From assembly GCF_001434985.1 (NCBI RefSeq), contig NZ_AZES01000029.1, forward strand, positions 47,963 to 111,962: 64,000 nucleotides of DNA. The letters run 5' to 3'. This document shows, in pieces, positions 1-10,130 of the stretch. Source of the stretch: Companilactobacillus paralimentarius DSM 13238 = JCM 10415. Its GTDB lineage: Bacteria > Bacillota > Bacilli > Lactobacillales > Lactobacillaceae. A program made the position numbers and the translations under genes. Every line of letters begins with the position of its first letter. The stretch's first letter is position 1. Below the pieces are notes generated by a model. It saw only the letters and a program-made list of their open reading frames with translations, ran no database searches and had not been told where the DNA came from.

Positions 1-879
1 AATCACACTGTTGACCCATACACCAAGCATATACAAAGTAATAGCCAAGATACCTGATATCAACATCTTAGTAATATTAGCAGTATCAGATTTTGAAGAA
101 AGACTGCCTAACTCATCAGCACTATCGTCACTTTCAACCAGTCGACCATTTCCGGTCAAACTAGGCTTTTTAACACCAATCTGTCTTAAAATACCGGCTT
201 CGATAACTGCAACAAGACTACCTAACATAACACATGGCAAAATTTGAGCAAAGATATCTTGTTGACCCATTGAAATAATAGCAGCATAACCTAATGACAA
301 TGGCAAGGCTCCTTCACCAACACCACCAGCCATAATAGGTGCAACTATGAAGAAATATGATTTATAGGCTGAAAGCCCTAAAAGCATCCCGAAGCCCATA
401 CCAACTAGTGGTCCTACAACTTCACAAATCAATAGAACTACGATAATACGCATACTAGCTTGAATCAAAGTCTTTCGATTCATAGCTGAAATACTTCCGA
501 CAATTAATAATGCAATAAAGACTGCTAGAAAATTATTGTTATTCATAAAATCAGTTACAATTTTGGTCGTACTATTTGGTAACCAATCCATGTAAACAAG
601 ATAAGAAGGTAGAAAAGTAACAACCAATACCTTACCACCCAATGAATTCAAAATCGGAATGTGCTTTCCTATTTCCTCAAGAATAAAAGAGAATAACGTC
701 ATAATACCAATGGCACCAATCATGTCATTAGGCATTTGCTTAGTAATTGTTAATAACAAATATGTGACTAATAGCAATAAATACAAAGGCATTGGTACAA
801 TTCCAATATTTAATCCCATAAACTTCTGAAAGATATTTTTATGTTGTGCATCATTAGGAATAGAGTTCGTTTCCATCAT
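1..879 (-). CDS. 2-hydroxycarboxylate (citrate/malate) transporter, 2HCT family, C-terminus cut by window edge
   Basis: Reading the minus strand gives about 293 codons that continue past base 1. The protein is hydrophobic with many membrane segments and carries the 2HCT signature GGVGEGALPLS near residues 185-195, one of the two re-entrant loop motifs of the CitS/CitP/MaeP family; the second motif lies outside the window. These carriers exchange citrate or malate for lactate or co-transport them with Na+ or H+. The start ATG (877-879, or the next ATG at 874-876) overlaps the malic enzyme stop as TAATG, so the two genes are translationally coupled. The adjacent malic enzyme and SorC-type regulator match known lactic acid bacterial citrate loci, but malate is an equally possible substrate. 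Confidence 0.88.
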   Translation of the reverse strand, partial: MMETNSIPNDAQHKNIFQKFMGLNIGIVPMPLYLLLLVTYLLLTITKQMPNDMIGAIGIMTLFSFILEEIGKHIPILNSLGGKVLVVTFLPSYLVYMDWLPNSTTKIVTDFMNNNNFLAVFIALLIVGSISAMNRKTLIQASMRIIVVLLICEVVGPLVGMGFGMLLGLSAYKSYFFIVAPIMAGGVGEGALPLSLGYAAIISMGQQDIFAQILPCVMLGSLVAVIEAGILRQIGVKKPSLTGNGRLVESDDSADELGSLSSKSDTANITKMLISGILAITLYMLGVWVNSVI

Positions 880-2027
880 TATTCACCTTTTTTCACAAAA
901 TTTGTTATCGCATCAGATACTGTTTTTACTACGTCATCATCAAAAACACCAGGAATGATTTTTTCAGCCTTAGGTGATTCAATCATTGAAGCTAAACCTT
1001 CTGCCACACTAGTTTCTACGTCAGAGCTGAAATGTTTTACATGATTTTCAAGTAAGCCCTTAAATAATCCTGGGAAAGCTAAGATATTATTAACTTGGTT
1101 AGGATATTGTGAACTACCTGTAGCTACCACAGCAGCACCAGCTTCTTTAGCGTCAGCTGGATCAATTTCAGGTTTTGGATTAGCTAAGGCGAATACGATT
1201 CCCTCATTCATTGATGAAACCATTGCCTTAGTGACTACATTTCCTACTGACAAACCAATAAATGCATCTGCGTCATTCATTGCTTCAGCTAAATTCTTTG
1301 CTTCTGTCTTATAGTTGATCTTTTTATATAAATCATATTGATAATCATTTAATGCTGAATCTTTACTGTTGATGACACCCTTTTGATCAACTAAAATAAT
1401 ATTTTTTACACCACTATCAAATAATAATTCGGCTGTTGCTAATCCTGAAGCACCAACTCCATTGACAACTACTTTCATATCCTTCAAATTCTTATGAACA
1501 ACTTTAGCGGCATTGATCAAACCAGCCAAAACTACAATAGCTGTTCCTTCTTGATCGTCATGATAAACTGGAATGTCAATTTTCTCGGCAAGCTTTTTTT
1601 CAATTTCAAAACACTTTGGTGCTGCAATATCTTCCAAATGAATCCCCGCAAAGCTCTTACTTATATTAGCGACTGTTTGAACGAATTCATCGACATCAAC
1701 TTGGTCCAAGGCCAAAGGTATTGCATCAACATTAGCTAACTTCTTATATAACAAAGCCTTTCCTTCAATAACAGGCAATCCACCTTGAGGACCAATATTT
1801 CCTAATCCTAATACCGCTGAACCATCAGTTATAATCGCTACTAATTTCCCACTGACAGTGTATTCAGAAGCAAGACTGTGATCATTAGCAATAAGTTTAC
1901 TAATTTCAGCAACCCCTGGAGTATATGCTTCACCTAACTCTTCTTTAGTTGAAACTGGTAATTCTCCATCAATTTCAAGAACTCCGGTATGAGCACTATG
2001 TAATTTCTTTATTAATTCATTATTCAT
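879..2027 (-). CDS. malic enzyme / oxaloacetate decarboxylase (CitM/MaeE type)
   Basis: A 382-residue short-form bacterial malic enzyme. YTPGVAEISK (about 35-44), the LED and DDQEGT metal-site segments (131-133, 157-162) and the Rossmann motif GVGASG (190-195) are intact. The family decarboxylates L-malate to pyruvate with NAD+, and the CitM branch instead decarboxylates oxaloacetate made by citrate lyase. The sequence alone does not separate the two roles. The gene is first in an operon with the 2HCT transporter and is transcribed divergently from the SorC-type regulator at 2201. The layout resembles citI-citM in Weissella and Leuconostoc. A near-cre lies upstream at 2111-2125. Confidence 0.9.
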   Translation of the reverse strand: MNNELIKKLHSAHTGVLEIDGELPVSTKEELGEAYTPGVAEISKLIANDHSLASEYTVSGKLVAIITDGSAVLGLGNIGPQGGLPVIEGKALLYKKLANVDAIPLALDQVDVDEFVQTVANISKSFAGIHLEDIAAPKCFEIEKKLAEKIDIPVYHDDQEGTAIVVLAGLINAAKVVHKNLKDMKVVVNGVGASGLATAELLFDSGVKNIILVDQKGVINSKDSALNDYQYDLYKKINYKTEAKNLAEAMNDADAFIGLSVGNVVTKAMVSSMNEGIVFALANPKPEIDPADAKEAGAAVVATGSSQYPNQVNNILAFPGLFKGLLENHVKHFSSDVETSVAEGLASMIESPKAEKIIPGVFDDDVVKTVSDAITNFVKKGE

Positions 2028-2110
2028 ATGCTGCGTCTCTTTTAAATTTTTAAAAAAATAGCTTATTTCTTAACATTTTTCAATTATCATATTACTCTTC
2101 ACTTTAAAAT

Positions 2111-2125
2111 ATGTAAATGATTTCA
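2111..2125 (+). promoter_or_regulatory. possible cre site in the divergent citrate/malate promoter region
   Basis: ATGTAAATGATTTCA matches the CcpA consensus WTGNAANCGNWNNCW except for T in place of the central C. It lies in the 170-bp AT-rich divergent region (2028-2200) where regulator binding is expected. Citrate operons of other lactic acid bacteria are known CcpA targets. One central mismatch keeps this tentative. Confidence 0.4.
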
Positions 2126-2200
2126 CAAAAATTAATTTTTTTAAAAATTGCTATTAATTGGTAAGTAAGGTAATTTATATATATCAAAGGAGATTTGATT

Positions 2201-3148
2201 ATGGATCAAGAAAAAGATACTTCACTACTTGTCGATTTAGCCCAGGATTATTATCTTAGACACCTTAATCTAGGCGAAATTGCTAAAAAGTATAATATCA
2301 GTCGCTATAAGATTTCAAAATACTTAAATGAAGCTATTGAAAAGAACATCGTTACAATCACTATCAATTCGCCATTTGCTCGAAGTCACGATTTGGAAAA
2401 CAAATTTAAACAATTCTTCCCTAATCCCAACTTTTACATTTTAAAGAATACAGAAGATATTGCTCACGAAGACGACCGTTTCTATTCTTTTGCAGCTAAA
2501 TATTTACAAAATTTAATAAAAGGCAAAAAAATCATTGGCCTTACTTGGGGAGACACAATTTATCACGTAATTGATTCATTTCAATCTGTCCCTAAGGAAA
2601 ACATGGTCTTTACACAATTTGTCGGCGAAAATGGTAAACACAACTCCCTAGCTGGATCAATGCGAATGGTTCAAAAAGTAGCTGTTCGTTATAACGGTAC
2701 GTATTTAACTATTGATGCTCCATTGTACATAGCTAACAAAGAGGTCAGACGCTTACTTGCCTTGGAACCAGCTATTCAACCAACACTAGCTACTGCTCAA
2801 CAATTGGACTTAATCTTTACTAGTGTGGGAACGATCGATTCAATTAATAGTGTTAATTCCTGGTACAACTCGGAAGATATTCTTTTTCCAAAAATCAATC
2901 CTAATTCAATTGCGGCCTTGGTTTACGGTCGTCCAATTGATAAAGATGGAAACCTATTAATTGATAATGAGCACGATAAAGTATTCGGTATCAGTTTCAA
3001 AAAGACTATGGAAGTTCCAACTCGAGTAGCAATCGTAAATGATAAATTTAAGTTCTTAGCTTTAAAAGCTGCTTTGAACGGTAATTACTTTACAGATGTT
3101 ATTCTCAACGAACCTACAGCTAATAAAGTTCTGGCCGAATTAGAATAG
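2201..3148 (+). CDS. SorC/DeoR-family transcriptional regulator, CitI-like
   Basis: About 315 residues. An N-terminal helix-turn-helix (IAKKYNISRYKISKYL, about 27-42) is followed by a SorC-type sugar/phosphosugar-binding effector domain (the GLTWGDTIYHVIDSF segment near 115-130). I start it at the ATG at 2201, which sits 8 nt after AAAGGAGA at 2186-2193; the in-frame TTG at 2195 is too close to that site. Divergence from malic enzyme and a 2HCT carrier suggests it controls them, as the citrate-sensing activator CitI does in Weissella and Leuconostoc. The effector is inferred from this context only. Confidence 0.82.
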   Translation: MDQEKDTSLLVDLAQDYYLRHLNLGEIAKKYNISRYKISKYLNEAIEKNIVTITINSPFARSHDLENKFKQFFPNPNFYILKNTEDIAHEDDRFYSFAAKYLQNLIKGKKIIGLTWGDTIYHVIDSFQSVPKENMVFTQFVGENGKHNSLAGSMRMVQKVAVRYNGTYLTIDAPLYIANKEVRRLLALEPAIQPTLATAQQLDLIFTSVGTIDSINSVNSWYNSEDILFPKINPNSIAALVYGRPIDKDGNLLIDNEHDKVFGISFKKTMEVPTRVAIVNDKFKFLALKAALNGNYFTDVILNEPTANKVLAELE

Positions 3149-3287
3149 CTAAATAAAGTATGTTTGTGCTTAATTCCCATCTTCCACAAAAATCAGGAAT
3201 ATCTTGGATCGCCATGGGGCGCGACTTGAAGCTAATTATTTTACCTGGAATAAATGTTTTTACTATACAATCTTTCATCTTCAAATC

Positions 3288-3342
3288 AAAAAGAGTGTTC
3301 ATATCAACCAAATTTTAATTGGTTAATATGAACACTCTTTTT
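3288..3342. terminator. bidirectional hairpin terminator
   Basis: Near-perfect inverted repeat: AGAGTGTTCATAT pairs with ATATGAACACTCT, with an inner AACCAAA/TTGGTT stem, flanked by A and T runs on both sides. It separates the regulator (+) from the converging HAD gene (-). A close relative of the arms sits at 50408-50467. Confidence 0.75.
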
Positions 3343-3366
3343 CTATCTACTGATAATCAATATAAA

Positions 3367-4116
3367 TTAAACAAAGCTTTTAATAAGTTTTGCTACTTTT
3401 TCACTACTAGCCTCACAAATAACATCCGTTTTCTTACCAAAATTCAGTAATGACGGCTTACTATTAATCCAAATACTCTGCTGAGCTTCACCTAACATTT
3501 CCAAATCATTGCGATCATTACCAAAGGCTACAAATTTATCAACTTGGAGATAATCTAAAGTATAAGCCTTATTAATATTCTGCGATGTAATATCAACGGT
3601 TCCCTCACCAGCTAAACCAATAGCATTCAAGGTCGTTTTTTCCTTAATAAGAGTCATCAATGTTTCTTGCAAAGAGTCATCCAAATTAACAAAAATTGTT
3701 TTAATCGGTTCAACAATTTCTTCCAGGGTAACTTGTTTAGCTAAATTCTGAGGATCAATCATTTTTTCAATAAAACTTTCTTGAGTAATTCTAGATGAAT
3801 AGTTCCAACTACCATCAACTATATAATCTAACTGAAATTCATTAATCAAATCTTTTAAGAAGTCATAATATCTAAGGTCTATTTGGGAAATCACTCTAAT
3901 CTGTTGATCGATTGAAATCATGGCACCATTAGCACCAATTAATTTTTGATCCGTAAAGGTAGGAATCATTGGTAAAAGATCTCTGATCGGACGTGCCGAA
4001 GCAAAAATAACTTCATTCCCTGCCGCAATCAAATCGTCAATAGCAGAATTGATTACTGGAGCAATTGTTTCACCATCAAAACTCAAAGTTCCATCAACAT
4101 CAAAAATATATTTCAT
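3367..4116 (-). CDS. HAD-superfamily hydrolase, Cof-type (IIB)
   Basis: 249 residues. Motif I is DVDGT at residues 6-10, with the nucleophile Asp6 and acid/base Asp8. The C-terminal FGNDRNDLEML segment is motif IV, and an inserted cap domain is typical of Cof/YidA-like phosphatases acting on sugar phosphates or flavin and PLP phosphates. Specificity cannot be read from sequence. The start overlaps the stop of brnQ as TAATG, so the two are co-translated, but no functional link is obvious. Confidence 0.88.
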   Translation of the reverse strand: MKYIFDVDGTLSFDGETIAPVINSAIDDLIAAGNEVIFASARPIRDLLPMIPTFTDQKLIGANGAMISIDQQIRVISQIDLRYYDFLKDLINEFQLDYIVDGSWNYSSRITQESFIEKMIDPQNLAKQVTLEEIVEPIKTIFVNLDDSLQETLMTLIKEKTTLNAIGLAGEGTVDITSQNINKAYTLDYLQVDKFVAFGNDRNDLEMLGEAQQSIWINSKPSLLNFGKKTDVICEASSEKVAKLIKSFV

Positions 4117-5453
4117 TAATTTCTCTCCTGATATTTATTTATCATAAAGCCAAGTACTAATCCAACCAGAGCTGGAATTACCCAGCCCAATCCCAACGAA
4201 GCTAGTGGTAAATAACTATTCCAATGTAATACAGTTTGAATAAAACTAGAGCTTTTCAAAGTTTCTGGTAGAGCCTCCACTCCCGCAAATAACGATGGAA
4301 TAACTGTAAATAATGTTGTCAATCCAAAAATCCATCTCGACTCACCAATCAATGGTGTTAAAACTGCCACAATAATCAAAACAATGGCCAGAGGATATAG
4401 GAACATTAAAACGGGTGTCGAATAGTTGATCAATTTTGTTAAGCCAATATTAGCAATCAAAAATGAAATTACACCAACTACAATTAAGGTAATTTGATAT
4501 TTAAACTTGGGAAACATCTCTTCAGCAGTTTCACCAAAAGCTGTTGTTAAACCAATTGAAGTTTTCAAACAAGCAATAATTGCAATCAAAGCTAACAATA
4601 GACTACCAAACGAACCAAAATAATAATTGAAAACTTGTGCTAAAGTTACTCCACCATTAGAAGCTAATGGCAACTTGGCTACACTCATTGTTCCTATTAA
4701 TGCTAAGAAACCATAAATCACACCCATGATTACCACACTGATAACACCAGATTTGATGGTATCTTTGGCAATCTGACCAGGATGTGTGATTCCTAATGAC
4801 TTAATCGTATCGATTACCACAACACCAAAAGCTAATGAAGCCAAGGCATCCATCGTATTGTATCCCTCGGTAAATCCAGTCAGAATTGGACTTGTCGCAT
4901 ATTGATTTTGTGGAACAGCTTGCAAATTACCCATTGGTTTTATAAAAGCTGTCACTATCAAGATTCCTAGTAAAACTAGAAAAATTGGCGTTAACCACTT
5001 ACCAACATAAGTCATCAACTTACTTGGCTTTCTCGATAATAACCATGTTACAACAAAGAAAATGGCTGAAAAGATTAATAATACTAAACTCTGATGTCCT
5101 TTATCAACAAAAGGTGCGATTCCTAATTGAAATGAAATTGTCGCTAATCTTGGAATGGCAAACAACGGACCCATTGTCATATAAAGTAGAATTGTAAAAA
5201 CATAAGCAAACGGGCGATTAACTTTTCCCGCTAAATCAAAGACACTATTACTACCCGTAATTCCCATACTGGCAACTCCTAGAAGTGGTAACCCTACTCC
5301 AGTAATCAAAAGTCCAATAATAGCCAGTCCAACATTCTTTCCAGCTTGTTGACCAAGATAGACCGGAAAAATCAGGTTTCCGGCTCCAAAAAATAATCCA
5401 AATAACATTGAACCAATAAAGAATAAACTTCTCCAAGTTAATTTTGTTTTCAT
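4116..5453 (-). CDS. brnQ: branched-chain amino acid carrier BrnQ (LIVCS family)
   Basis: About 445 residues with roughly 12 membrane segments. The N-terminus has the family hallmark GSMLFGLFFGAGNLIFP. It is an Na+- or H+-coupled uptake carrier for Leu, Ile and Val. The open frame extends 9 codons upstream to 5480, but that ATG lacks a ribosome-binding site. The ATG at 5453 has GAGAGTG upstream and yields the standard MKTKLTW start, so I use it. The stop overlaps the HAD start. Confidence 0.92.
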   Translation of the reverse strand: MKTKLTWRSLFFIGSMLFGLFFGAGNLIFPVYLGQQAGKNVGLAIIGLLITGVGLPLLGVASMGITGSNSVFDLAGKVNRPFAYVFTILLYMTMGPLFAIPRLATISFQLGIAPFVDKGHQSLVLLIFSAIFFVVTWLLSRKPSKLMTYVGKWLTPIFLVLLGILIVTAFIKPMGNLQAVPQNQYATSPILTGFTEGYNTMDALASLAFGVVVIDTIKSLGITHPGQIAKDTIKSGVISVVIMGVIYGFLALIGTMSVAKLPLASNGGVTLAQVFNYYFGSFGSLLLALIAIIACLKTSIGLTTAFGETAEEMFPKFKYQITLIVVGVISFLIANIGLTKLINYSTPVLMFLYPLAIVLIIVAVLTPLIGESRWIFGLTTLFTVIPSLFAGVEALPETLKSSSFIQTVLHWNSYLPLASLGLGWVIPALVGLVLGFMINKYQERN

Positions 5454-5532
5454 TTGCTTCACTCTCTTAACTAAACTCATTTAAATATCATAATCAAATC
5501 AACGTTTCGACACAACTAATATTTAAATTTTC

Positions 5533-5560
5533 ACAAAAAAAAGACATCCATCAGGATGTC
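5533..5560 (-). terminator. terminator of the GH73 gene
   Basis: On the minus strand GACATCC, a short loop and GGATGTC are followed by eight T. It lies 20 bp past the glucosaminidase stop. Confidence 0.85.
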
Positions 5561-5580
5561 TAAATATACTCACATATCTA

Positions 5581-6588
5581 TTATTTAACAACATATGTAT
5601 CTTGTACCCATTCGTTAGTAGCAACACGATAGTAAGTGTGACCATTAAGAACTCTTGTTTGATCAGTTTGCCATGGTGTGTTGTTACCTAAAGCACGATT
5701 AGTAATTACTGAATATGTACCATCACTTTGTAGAGCAAGCAATTTTACATAAGGACTAGCACTATTTCTAACTGTAATAACGCCCTTTTGGGTATCTTGT
5801 GAACCACTGTTTGTTTGAGCAGTACCATCATATTGTGTCAAATTGTATGTTGAGATGATGTTGTTCAATGAAGAAGCATAGTTAGGAGCTGTTGCATATC
5901 TACCTTGTAGCCATGCAGTTGCATCCTTATATGAACTTGTGTTTTCTTTCCATGTACCCTTGTAATAGCTAGAATTCCATGAAACACCATTACGAAGTTT
6001 GTCACCATTATCTAAGAATGATTCGTAGTAACTAGGATACTTTCTGAAGTTAGCATAAATTGTATACCAACCTTTTGATGCACTGTATTCAGATGTAGGC
6101 ATTGTTACAAAAGCACCATTATAGTCACCCTTAATACCAAACAAGTTATGACCTTGAGTAGCTAATGTTGAAGCACCCCAACCACTTTCAAGAATGGCTT
6201 GTGCCAACATTACTGACGTATATAGGTTATATTTTGAAGCAGCCTTTTGAGCCATAGGAACGGCTTCATTTAAAAAGGCTTGTTGTTGTGAAGATGATAA
6301 TCCTGAAGCAGCTTGCACGATTGCTGTAGCATTTGATGCTGCATATGATGACTCACTAGCTGCTTGCACGATTGAAGAATTGGCAACAGTTGTATCAGCC
6401 TTTTTTACGTCAGAGCCAGCAATGACGTTTTCATCGTTATTTTGTGATTTATTATTTACTTGTTCTGTATTTGTGTCAGATGCTGTAGAATCTGCATCGG
6501 TTGTAGCGGCTGATACTACTGAAGGCGTAGCAGTCGCAGCCAATGTTCCAAGTACCAAGGCACTTGTAATTAGATTTTTTTTAGACAT
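5581..6588 (-). CDS. secreted N-acetylglucosaminidase (GH73) with C-terminal SLAP-like domain
   Basis: 335 residues. A signal peptide of about 28 residues (cleavage after VVSAA) is followed by a low-complexity Ser/Thr/Asp/Asn linker to about residue 90. The GH73 domain runs from about 105 to 255, with the catalytic Glu in AILESGWG and the NLFGIKG segment. The last ~60 residues (VRNSASPYVKLLAL to NEWVQDTYVV) resemble the Lactobacillus SLAP wall-binding domain. The predicted role is peptidoglycan cleavage in cell separation or autolysis. The start has AAGGGG upstream. The domain order matches known lactobacillar autolysins. Confidence 0.9.
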   Translation of the reverse strand: MSKKNLITSALVLGTLAATATPSVVSAATTDADSTASDTNTEQVNNKSQNNDENVIAGSDVKKADTTVANSSIVQAASESSYAASNATAIVQAASGLSSSQQQAFLNEAVPMAQKAASKYNLYTSVMLAQAILESGWGASTLATQGHNLFGIKGDYNGAFVTMPTSEYSASKGWYTIYANFRKYPSYYESFLDNGDKLRNGVSWNSSYYKGTWKENTSSYKDATAWLQGRYATAPNYASSLNNIISTYNLTQYDGTAQTNSGSQDTQKGVITVRNSASPYVKLLALQSDGTYSVITNRALGNNTPWQTDQTRVLNGHTYYRVATNEWVQDTYVVK

Positions 6589-6979
6589 AGAATGTTTCCC
6601 CTTAATGAATAATCTAGTTATAGATTACTATTTACAAAATTTAGTTTCAATAAAACCCGGATTTTGTAACAAGAATTAAACATTCGAAAATAAATTGTAA
6701 TTTTTTGTTACTTGACATTAAGAAATTCTTAAGAAATTTAAGATTTTTTTACATCAAATAAACCAATTACATCTTTTCCAAAAGAAATTGGATAACAAAT
6801 TCCATAAAAATGAAATGTTTAATTGAATAAACCCATTGGTAGCCAAATTAATTTTTAAAAATAGAGAGCATAATCCCCTTTTTTCACGCCATCCGGGCTT
6901 TTTTACGCCTCCTTTATATGTGATTTTTTACACTACCATGAAAATTTTACAATAAAAAAAACCGCCCTTCAGCGATTTT
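6589..6979. other. gene-free region upstream of the GH73 gene
   Basis: About 390 bp without a supportable gene. It holds a likely minus-strand promoter for the glucosaminidase (TTGAAA, 17 nt, TAATCT, around 6625-6653), a perfect palindrome TAATCTA/TAGATTA with a 4-nt loop at 6610-6627 in its 5' leader, and a weak GU-containing terminator of prfC at about 6953-6976. The remainder is AT-rich with no pattern I can name. Confidence 0.45.
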
Positions 6980-8557
6980 CTATAATTTTGAAGTTAACTT
7001 AACATTTGGATATTTGTTAGCAAACCAGTTTTCAGCAAATTTATTCTCAAATAAGAACAATGGTTTATCATCCAAATCTTTCACTAACATATTTCTAGTT
7101 GATGACATTGAAGCATCTAGTTGTTCAGGATCGACCCAACGGGCAATTCTAGAACCAATTGGTTTCATAACGACATCACAATTATACTCGTTTTTCATTC
7201 TAAATTGGAAGACTTCAAATTGAAGTTGTCCAACTGCGCCTAAAATATAGTCATTAGTTGTATATTTCTTGTAAAGTTGAACCGCACCCTCTTGAACCAA
7301 TTGTTGCATCCCTTTGTGGAATGACTTTTGTTTCATAACATTCTTAGCTTGAACTTCCATAAACATTTCCGGTGTAAATTGAGGTAAATCTTCAAATTGA
7401 ACTGACTTTTTGCCCTCATAAATCGTATCACCAATTTGGAAATTACCAGTATCATACAAACCAACAATATCACCGGCAACAGCGGTCTTAACTGTTTCTC
7501 TTTGATCAGACATGAATTCAGTCGCATTATTCAAACGCATCACTTTGCCTGTACGATTCAAAGTTACATCCATTCCACGGACAAACTCACCTGAACAAAT
7601 ACGTACAAAAGCAATTCTATCACGATGATTAGGATTCATATTGGCTTGAATTTTAAAGACAAAACCAGAGAATGTTGGATCATCAGGCTTTACGACTTCT
7701 TCACTATCTTGTTCCTTATGTTCGGCTGGAGCTGGTGCCATATCCAAGAATGTATTCAAGAAAGTCTCCACACCAAAGTTAGTCAAAGCTGAACCGAAGA
7801 ATACAGGAGTTTGATTACCTGCTAAAACTTTATCCAAATCAAACTTGTTACCAGCTTCTTTAATCAAATCAACTTCACCTAATGCTTGTTCGTAGACACC
7901 CTCTTCCTCAATTGGATTAGATTCAGCCAATTGTCCTTTATCATTCAAAGGTAGGAAACGATCATCGCCATCTTTACGGTAAAGTTCCAAACGATTATTA
8001 CTAATATCGTATAATCCCTTTAATTCCTTACCCATACCGATAGGCCAATTCATAGCACAACCCTCGATATTCAAAAGATCTTCCAATTCAGCAATCAAAT
8101 CAAGCGGATCACGACCATCACGATCAAGTTTATTCATAAATGTGAAGATAGGAATACCACGTTTTTTAACAACTTTAAATAATTTCTTTGTCTGTGGTTC
8201 AATACCCTTGGCAGAATCAATTACCATGACTGCAGCATCAACCGCCATCAATGTACGATAAGTATCTTCAGAGAAATCCTCATGTCCTGGAGTATCCAAA
8301 ATGTTGATATCCTTATCATGATAATGAAATTGCATAACAGAACTGGTAACAGAAATACCACGTTTCTTTTCAATTTCCATCCAATCACTAGTTGCAAATT
8401 GACCAGATTTCTTAGCTTTAACTGTACCAGCAGAACGAATAACTCCACCAAAGTAAAGCATTTGTTCAGTAATAGTTGTTTTACCAGCATCCGGGTGAGA
8501 GATGATGGCAAAGGTCCTACGTTTATTTACTTCTTGTTCTAATTGTTTTTGATCCAT
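6980..8557 (-). CDS. prfC: peptide chain release factor 3
   Basis: 525 residues, the usual RF3 length. The GTPase domain has the P-loop SHPDAGKTT (20-28), DTPGHEDF (switch II) and NKLDRDGRD (NKxD). Domains II and III follow with RF3-typical features such as [16 protein letters not shown]3 recycles RF1 and RF2 from post-termination ribosomes. It appears monocistronic, with a weak hairpin plus T-run just beyond its stop. Confidence 0.96.
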   Translation of the reverse strand: MDQKQLEQEVNKRRTFAIISHPDAGKTTITEQMLYFGGVIRSAGTVKAKKSGQFATSDWMEIEKKRGISVTSSVMQFHYHDKDINILDTPGHEDFSEDTYRTLMAVDAAVMVIDSAKGIEPQTKKLFKVVKKRGIPIFTFMNKLDRDGRDPLDLIAELEDLLNIEGCAMNWPIGMGKELKGLYDISNNRLELYRKDGDDRFLPLNDKGQLAESNPIEEEGVYEQALGEVDLIKEAGNKFDLDKVLAGNQTPVFFGSALTNFGVETFLNTFLDMAPAPAEHKEQDSEEVVKPDDPTFSGFVFKIQANMNPNHRDRIAFVRICSGEFVRGMDVTLNRTGKVMRLNNATEFMSDQRETVKTAVAGDIVGLYDTGNFQIGDTIYEGKKSVQFEDLPQFTPEMFMEVQAKNVMKQKSFHKGMQQLVQEGAVQLYKKYTTNDYILGAVGQLQFEVFQFRMKNEYNCDVVMKPIGSRIARWVDPEQLDASMSSTRNMLVKDLDDKPLFLFENKFAENWFANKYPNVKLTSKL

Positions 8558-8632
8558 ATTTTATTAACACACAGAATTTCTGTGCACTTTATTCCTCCAT
8601 ACATACTTTGTAACTTAATTCTTCATCGAAAA

Positions 8633-8655
8633 AAAAGAAATACAGTTAGTATTTC
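8633..8655 (-). terminator. terminator overlapping the HlyC/CorC stop codon
   Basis: GAAATAC/GTATTTC with a 5-nt loop, then a T-run, on the minus strand. The stop codon (8646-8648) lies inside the hairpin. Confidence 0.75.
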
Positions 8656-10001
8656 TTTTTGAACATGTTTGAGGTAACTGTCTTTAATTTACTATCTGGT
8701 ACAGTCACAATAACATTTTCAATTCTTGATCCATTCAATTCACCAGATGTAATTACAGTTCCATCTTTTAATTCGAATGACTTGGGATGTTTAGGATCAG
8801 GTATCTCACCAATATTCATAATCAGATAACCTGCAATCGTATCAACATCTTCTACTTGAATCTCTTCTTCAAATAATTCATCAAAATCTTCAATTGTCAT
8901 TAAACCAATGACAGAAAATTTATTAGCACCCAAACGTTGGAAATTCTTCGTTACAGGATCATATTCATCATCAATTTCCCCAACGATTTCTTCCAAAATA
9001 TCTTCAATCGTAGCTAAACCGACAATTCCCCCATACTCATCAACCACCATAGCAATTTGAGTTTGTGTACTACGCATTTTTAAAAGCAAGGCGTCAATAT
9101 TAGTTGCTTCGGGAACAAACAATGGTTCCTTCATAATTGATTTTAAATTGATATTCTCAAAACCAATTTCTCGAGACTTCTTCAACAAATCCTTAATATG
9201 AACAATTCCAATAACGTTATCCTTGTCGCCACCATACAACGGAATTCTTGAATATGGTTGTTCTAGAATTGCATCAATATTCTCATCAACAGGATTATTG
9301 ATGTCGATCATAAAGGTATCCATTCTCGGTGTCATGATTTCTCGTGCTGTCTTATCACCGAAACGAATGATTCCTTGTAACATTTGATATTCATCGGAAT
9401 TAATTGTTCCACTATTACGTGATTTACGTAAAGTAGCAATCATTTCATTTCTAGAAATAGGATCATCCTTTTGACTGAAATCAATCGGCGTGATCCTCGT
9501 CAACATATTAATTGTTTTATCCAACAACCAAACAAATGGACGCAAAATCTTACCAACAAATCTTATAAAAGGTTCAGTAAAACTAGCCACCTCATAAGGT
9601 TTTTGTAACGCTATTCTCTTCGGATACAGTTCACCGAAAACTAAGGTAATAAACGATAGAATTATCGTTATAATAATGATTGAAATTTCGTGACTACCTG
9701 GAAATTTACCAATCAAAGATTCTACCCTCGTACTTAAAGTAGTTGCCGCACTAGCTGATGACAAGAAGCCTGCTAAGGTAATCGCTACTTGAATCGTAGA
9801 TAGGAACTTATTGGGATTATTAATCGCCTGTAATATTTTCTGAGCCCGTTTATTTTCACTCTTTGCTTTTTCCTCAACGGACGTCTTATTAACAGAAACT
9901 ATCGCCATTTCGCCTGCTGCAAAAAAAGCATTTAATAATGTTAAAACTATTATTAAAATCAGCTGCCCGGAAAGCGACGCTCCAGAAGAGTCACCACTCA
10001 T
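8646..10001 (-). CDS. HlyC/CorC-family membrane protein (CNNM-CBS-CorC)
   Basis: 451 residues. A DUF21/CNNM membrane domain with about four helices fills the first ~190 residues. A paired CBS domain follows at about 215-335 (MTPRMDTFMIDI, then VVDEYGGIVGLATIEDIL), and a CorC_HlyC domain spans about 350-440. The family is linked to Mg2+/Co2+ efflux or homeostasis in bacteria; older hemolysin names are historical. It stands alone between prfC and a divergent membrane protein gene. Confidence 0.92.
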   Translation of the reverse strand: MSGDSSGASLSGQLILIIVLTLLNAFFAAGEMAIVSVNKTSVEEKAKSENKRAQKILQAINNPNKFLSTIQVAITLAGFLSSASAATTLSTRVESLIGKFPGSHEISIIIITIILSFITLVFGELYPKRIALQKPYEVASFTEPFIRFVGKILRPFVWLLDKTINMLTRITPIDFSQKDDPISRNEMIATLRKSRNSGTINSDEYQMLQGIIRFGDKTAREIMTPRMDTFMIDINNPVDENIDAILEQPYSRIPLYGGDKDNVIGIVHIKDLLKKSREIGFENINLKSIMKEPLFVPEATNIDALLLKMRSTQTQIAMVVDEYGGIVGLATIEDILEEIVGEIDDEYDPVTKNFQRLGANKFSVIGLMTIEDFDELFEEEIQVEDVDTIAGYLIMNIGEIPDPKHPKSFELKDGTVITSGELNGSRIENVIVTVPDSKLKTVTSNMFKKKY

Positions 10002-10130
10002 TTAACTCGCACTCACTTTCATTTGTAAACTTAAACATAAACAAAACAATTATAACAGGTGTTTATGTATTCAACAATAAACCTTTTTCATGTTAAAATA
10101 AGAACATTAGTATATAGGGAGTAATCAAAA

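Noticed and set aside
3120..3311. Minus-strand 63-codon ORF
   Set aside because: It overlaps the end of the regulator gene, lacks a ribosome site and shows no recognisable domain.
6700..6725. WalR box upstream of the GH73 gene
   Set aside because: TGTAAT and TGTTAC are separated by four, not five, bases and lie in reverse orientation, so the match is not convincing.
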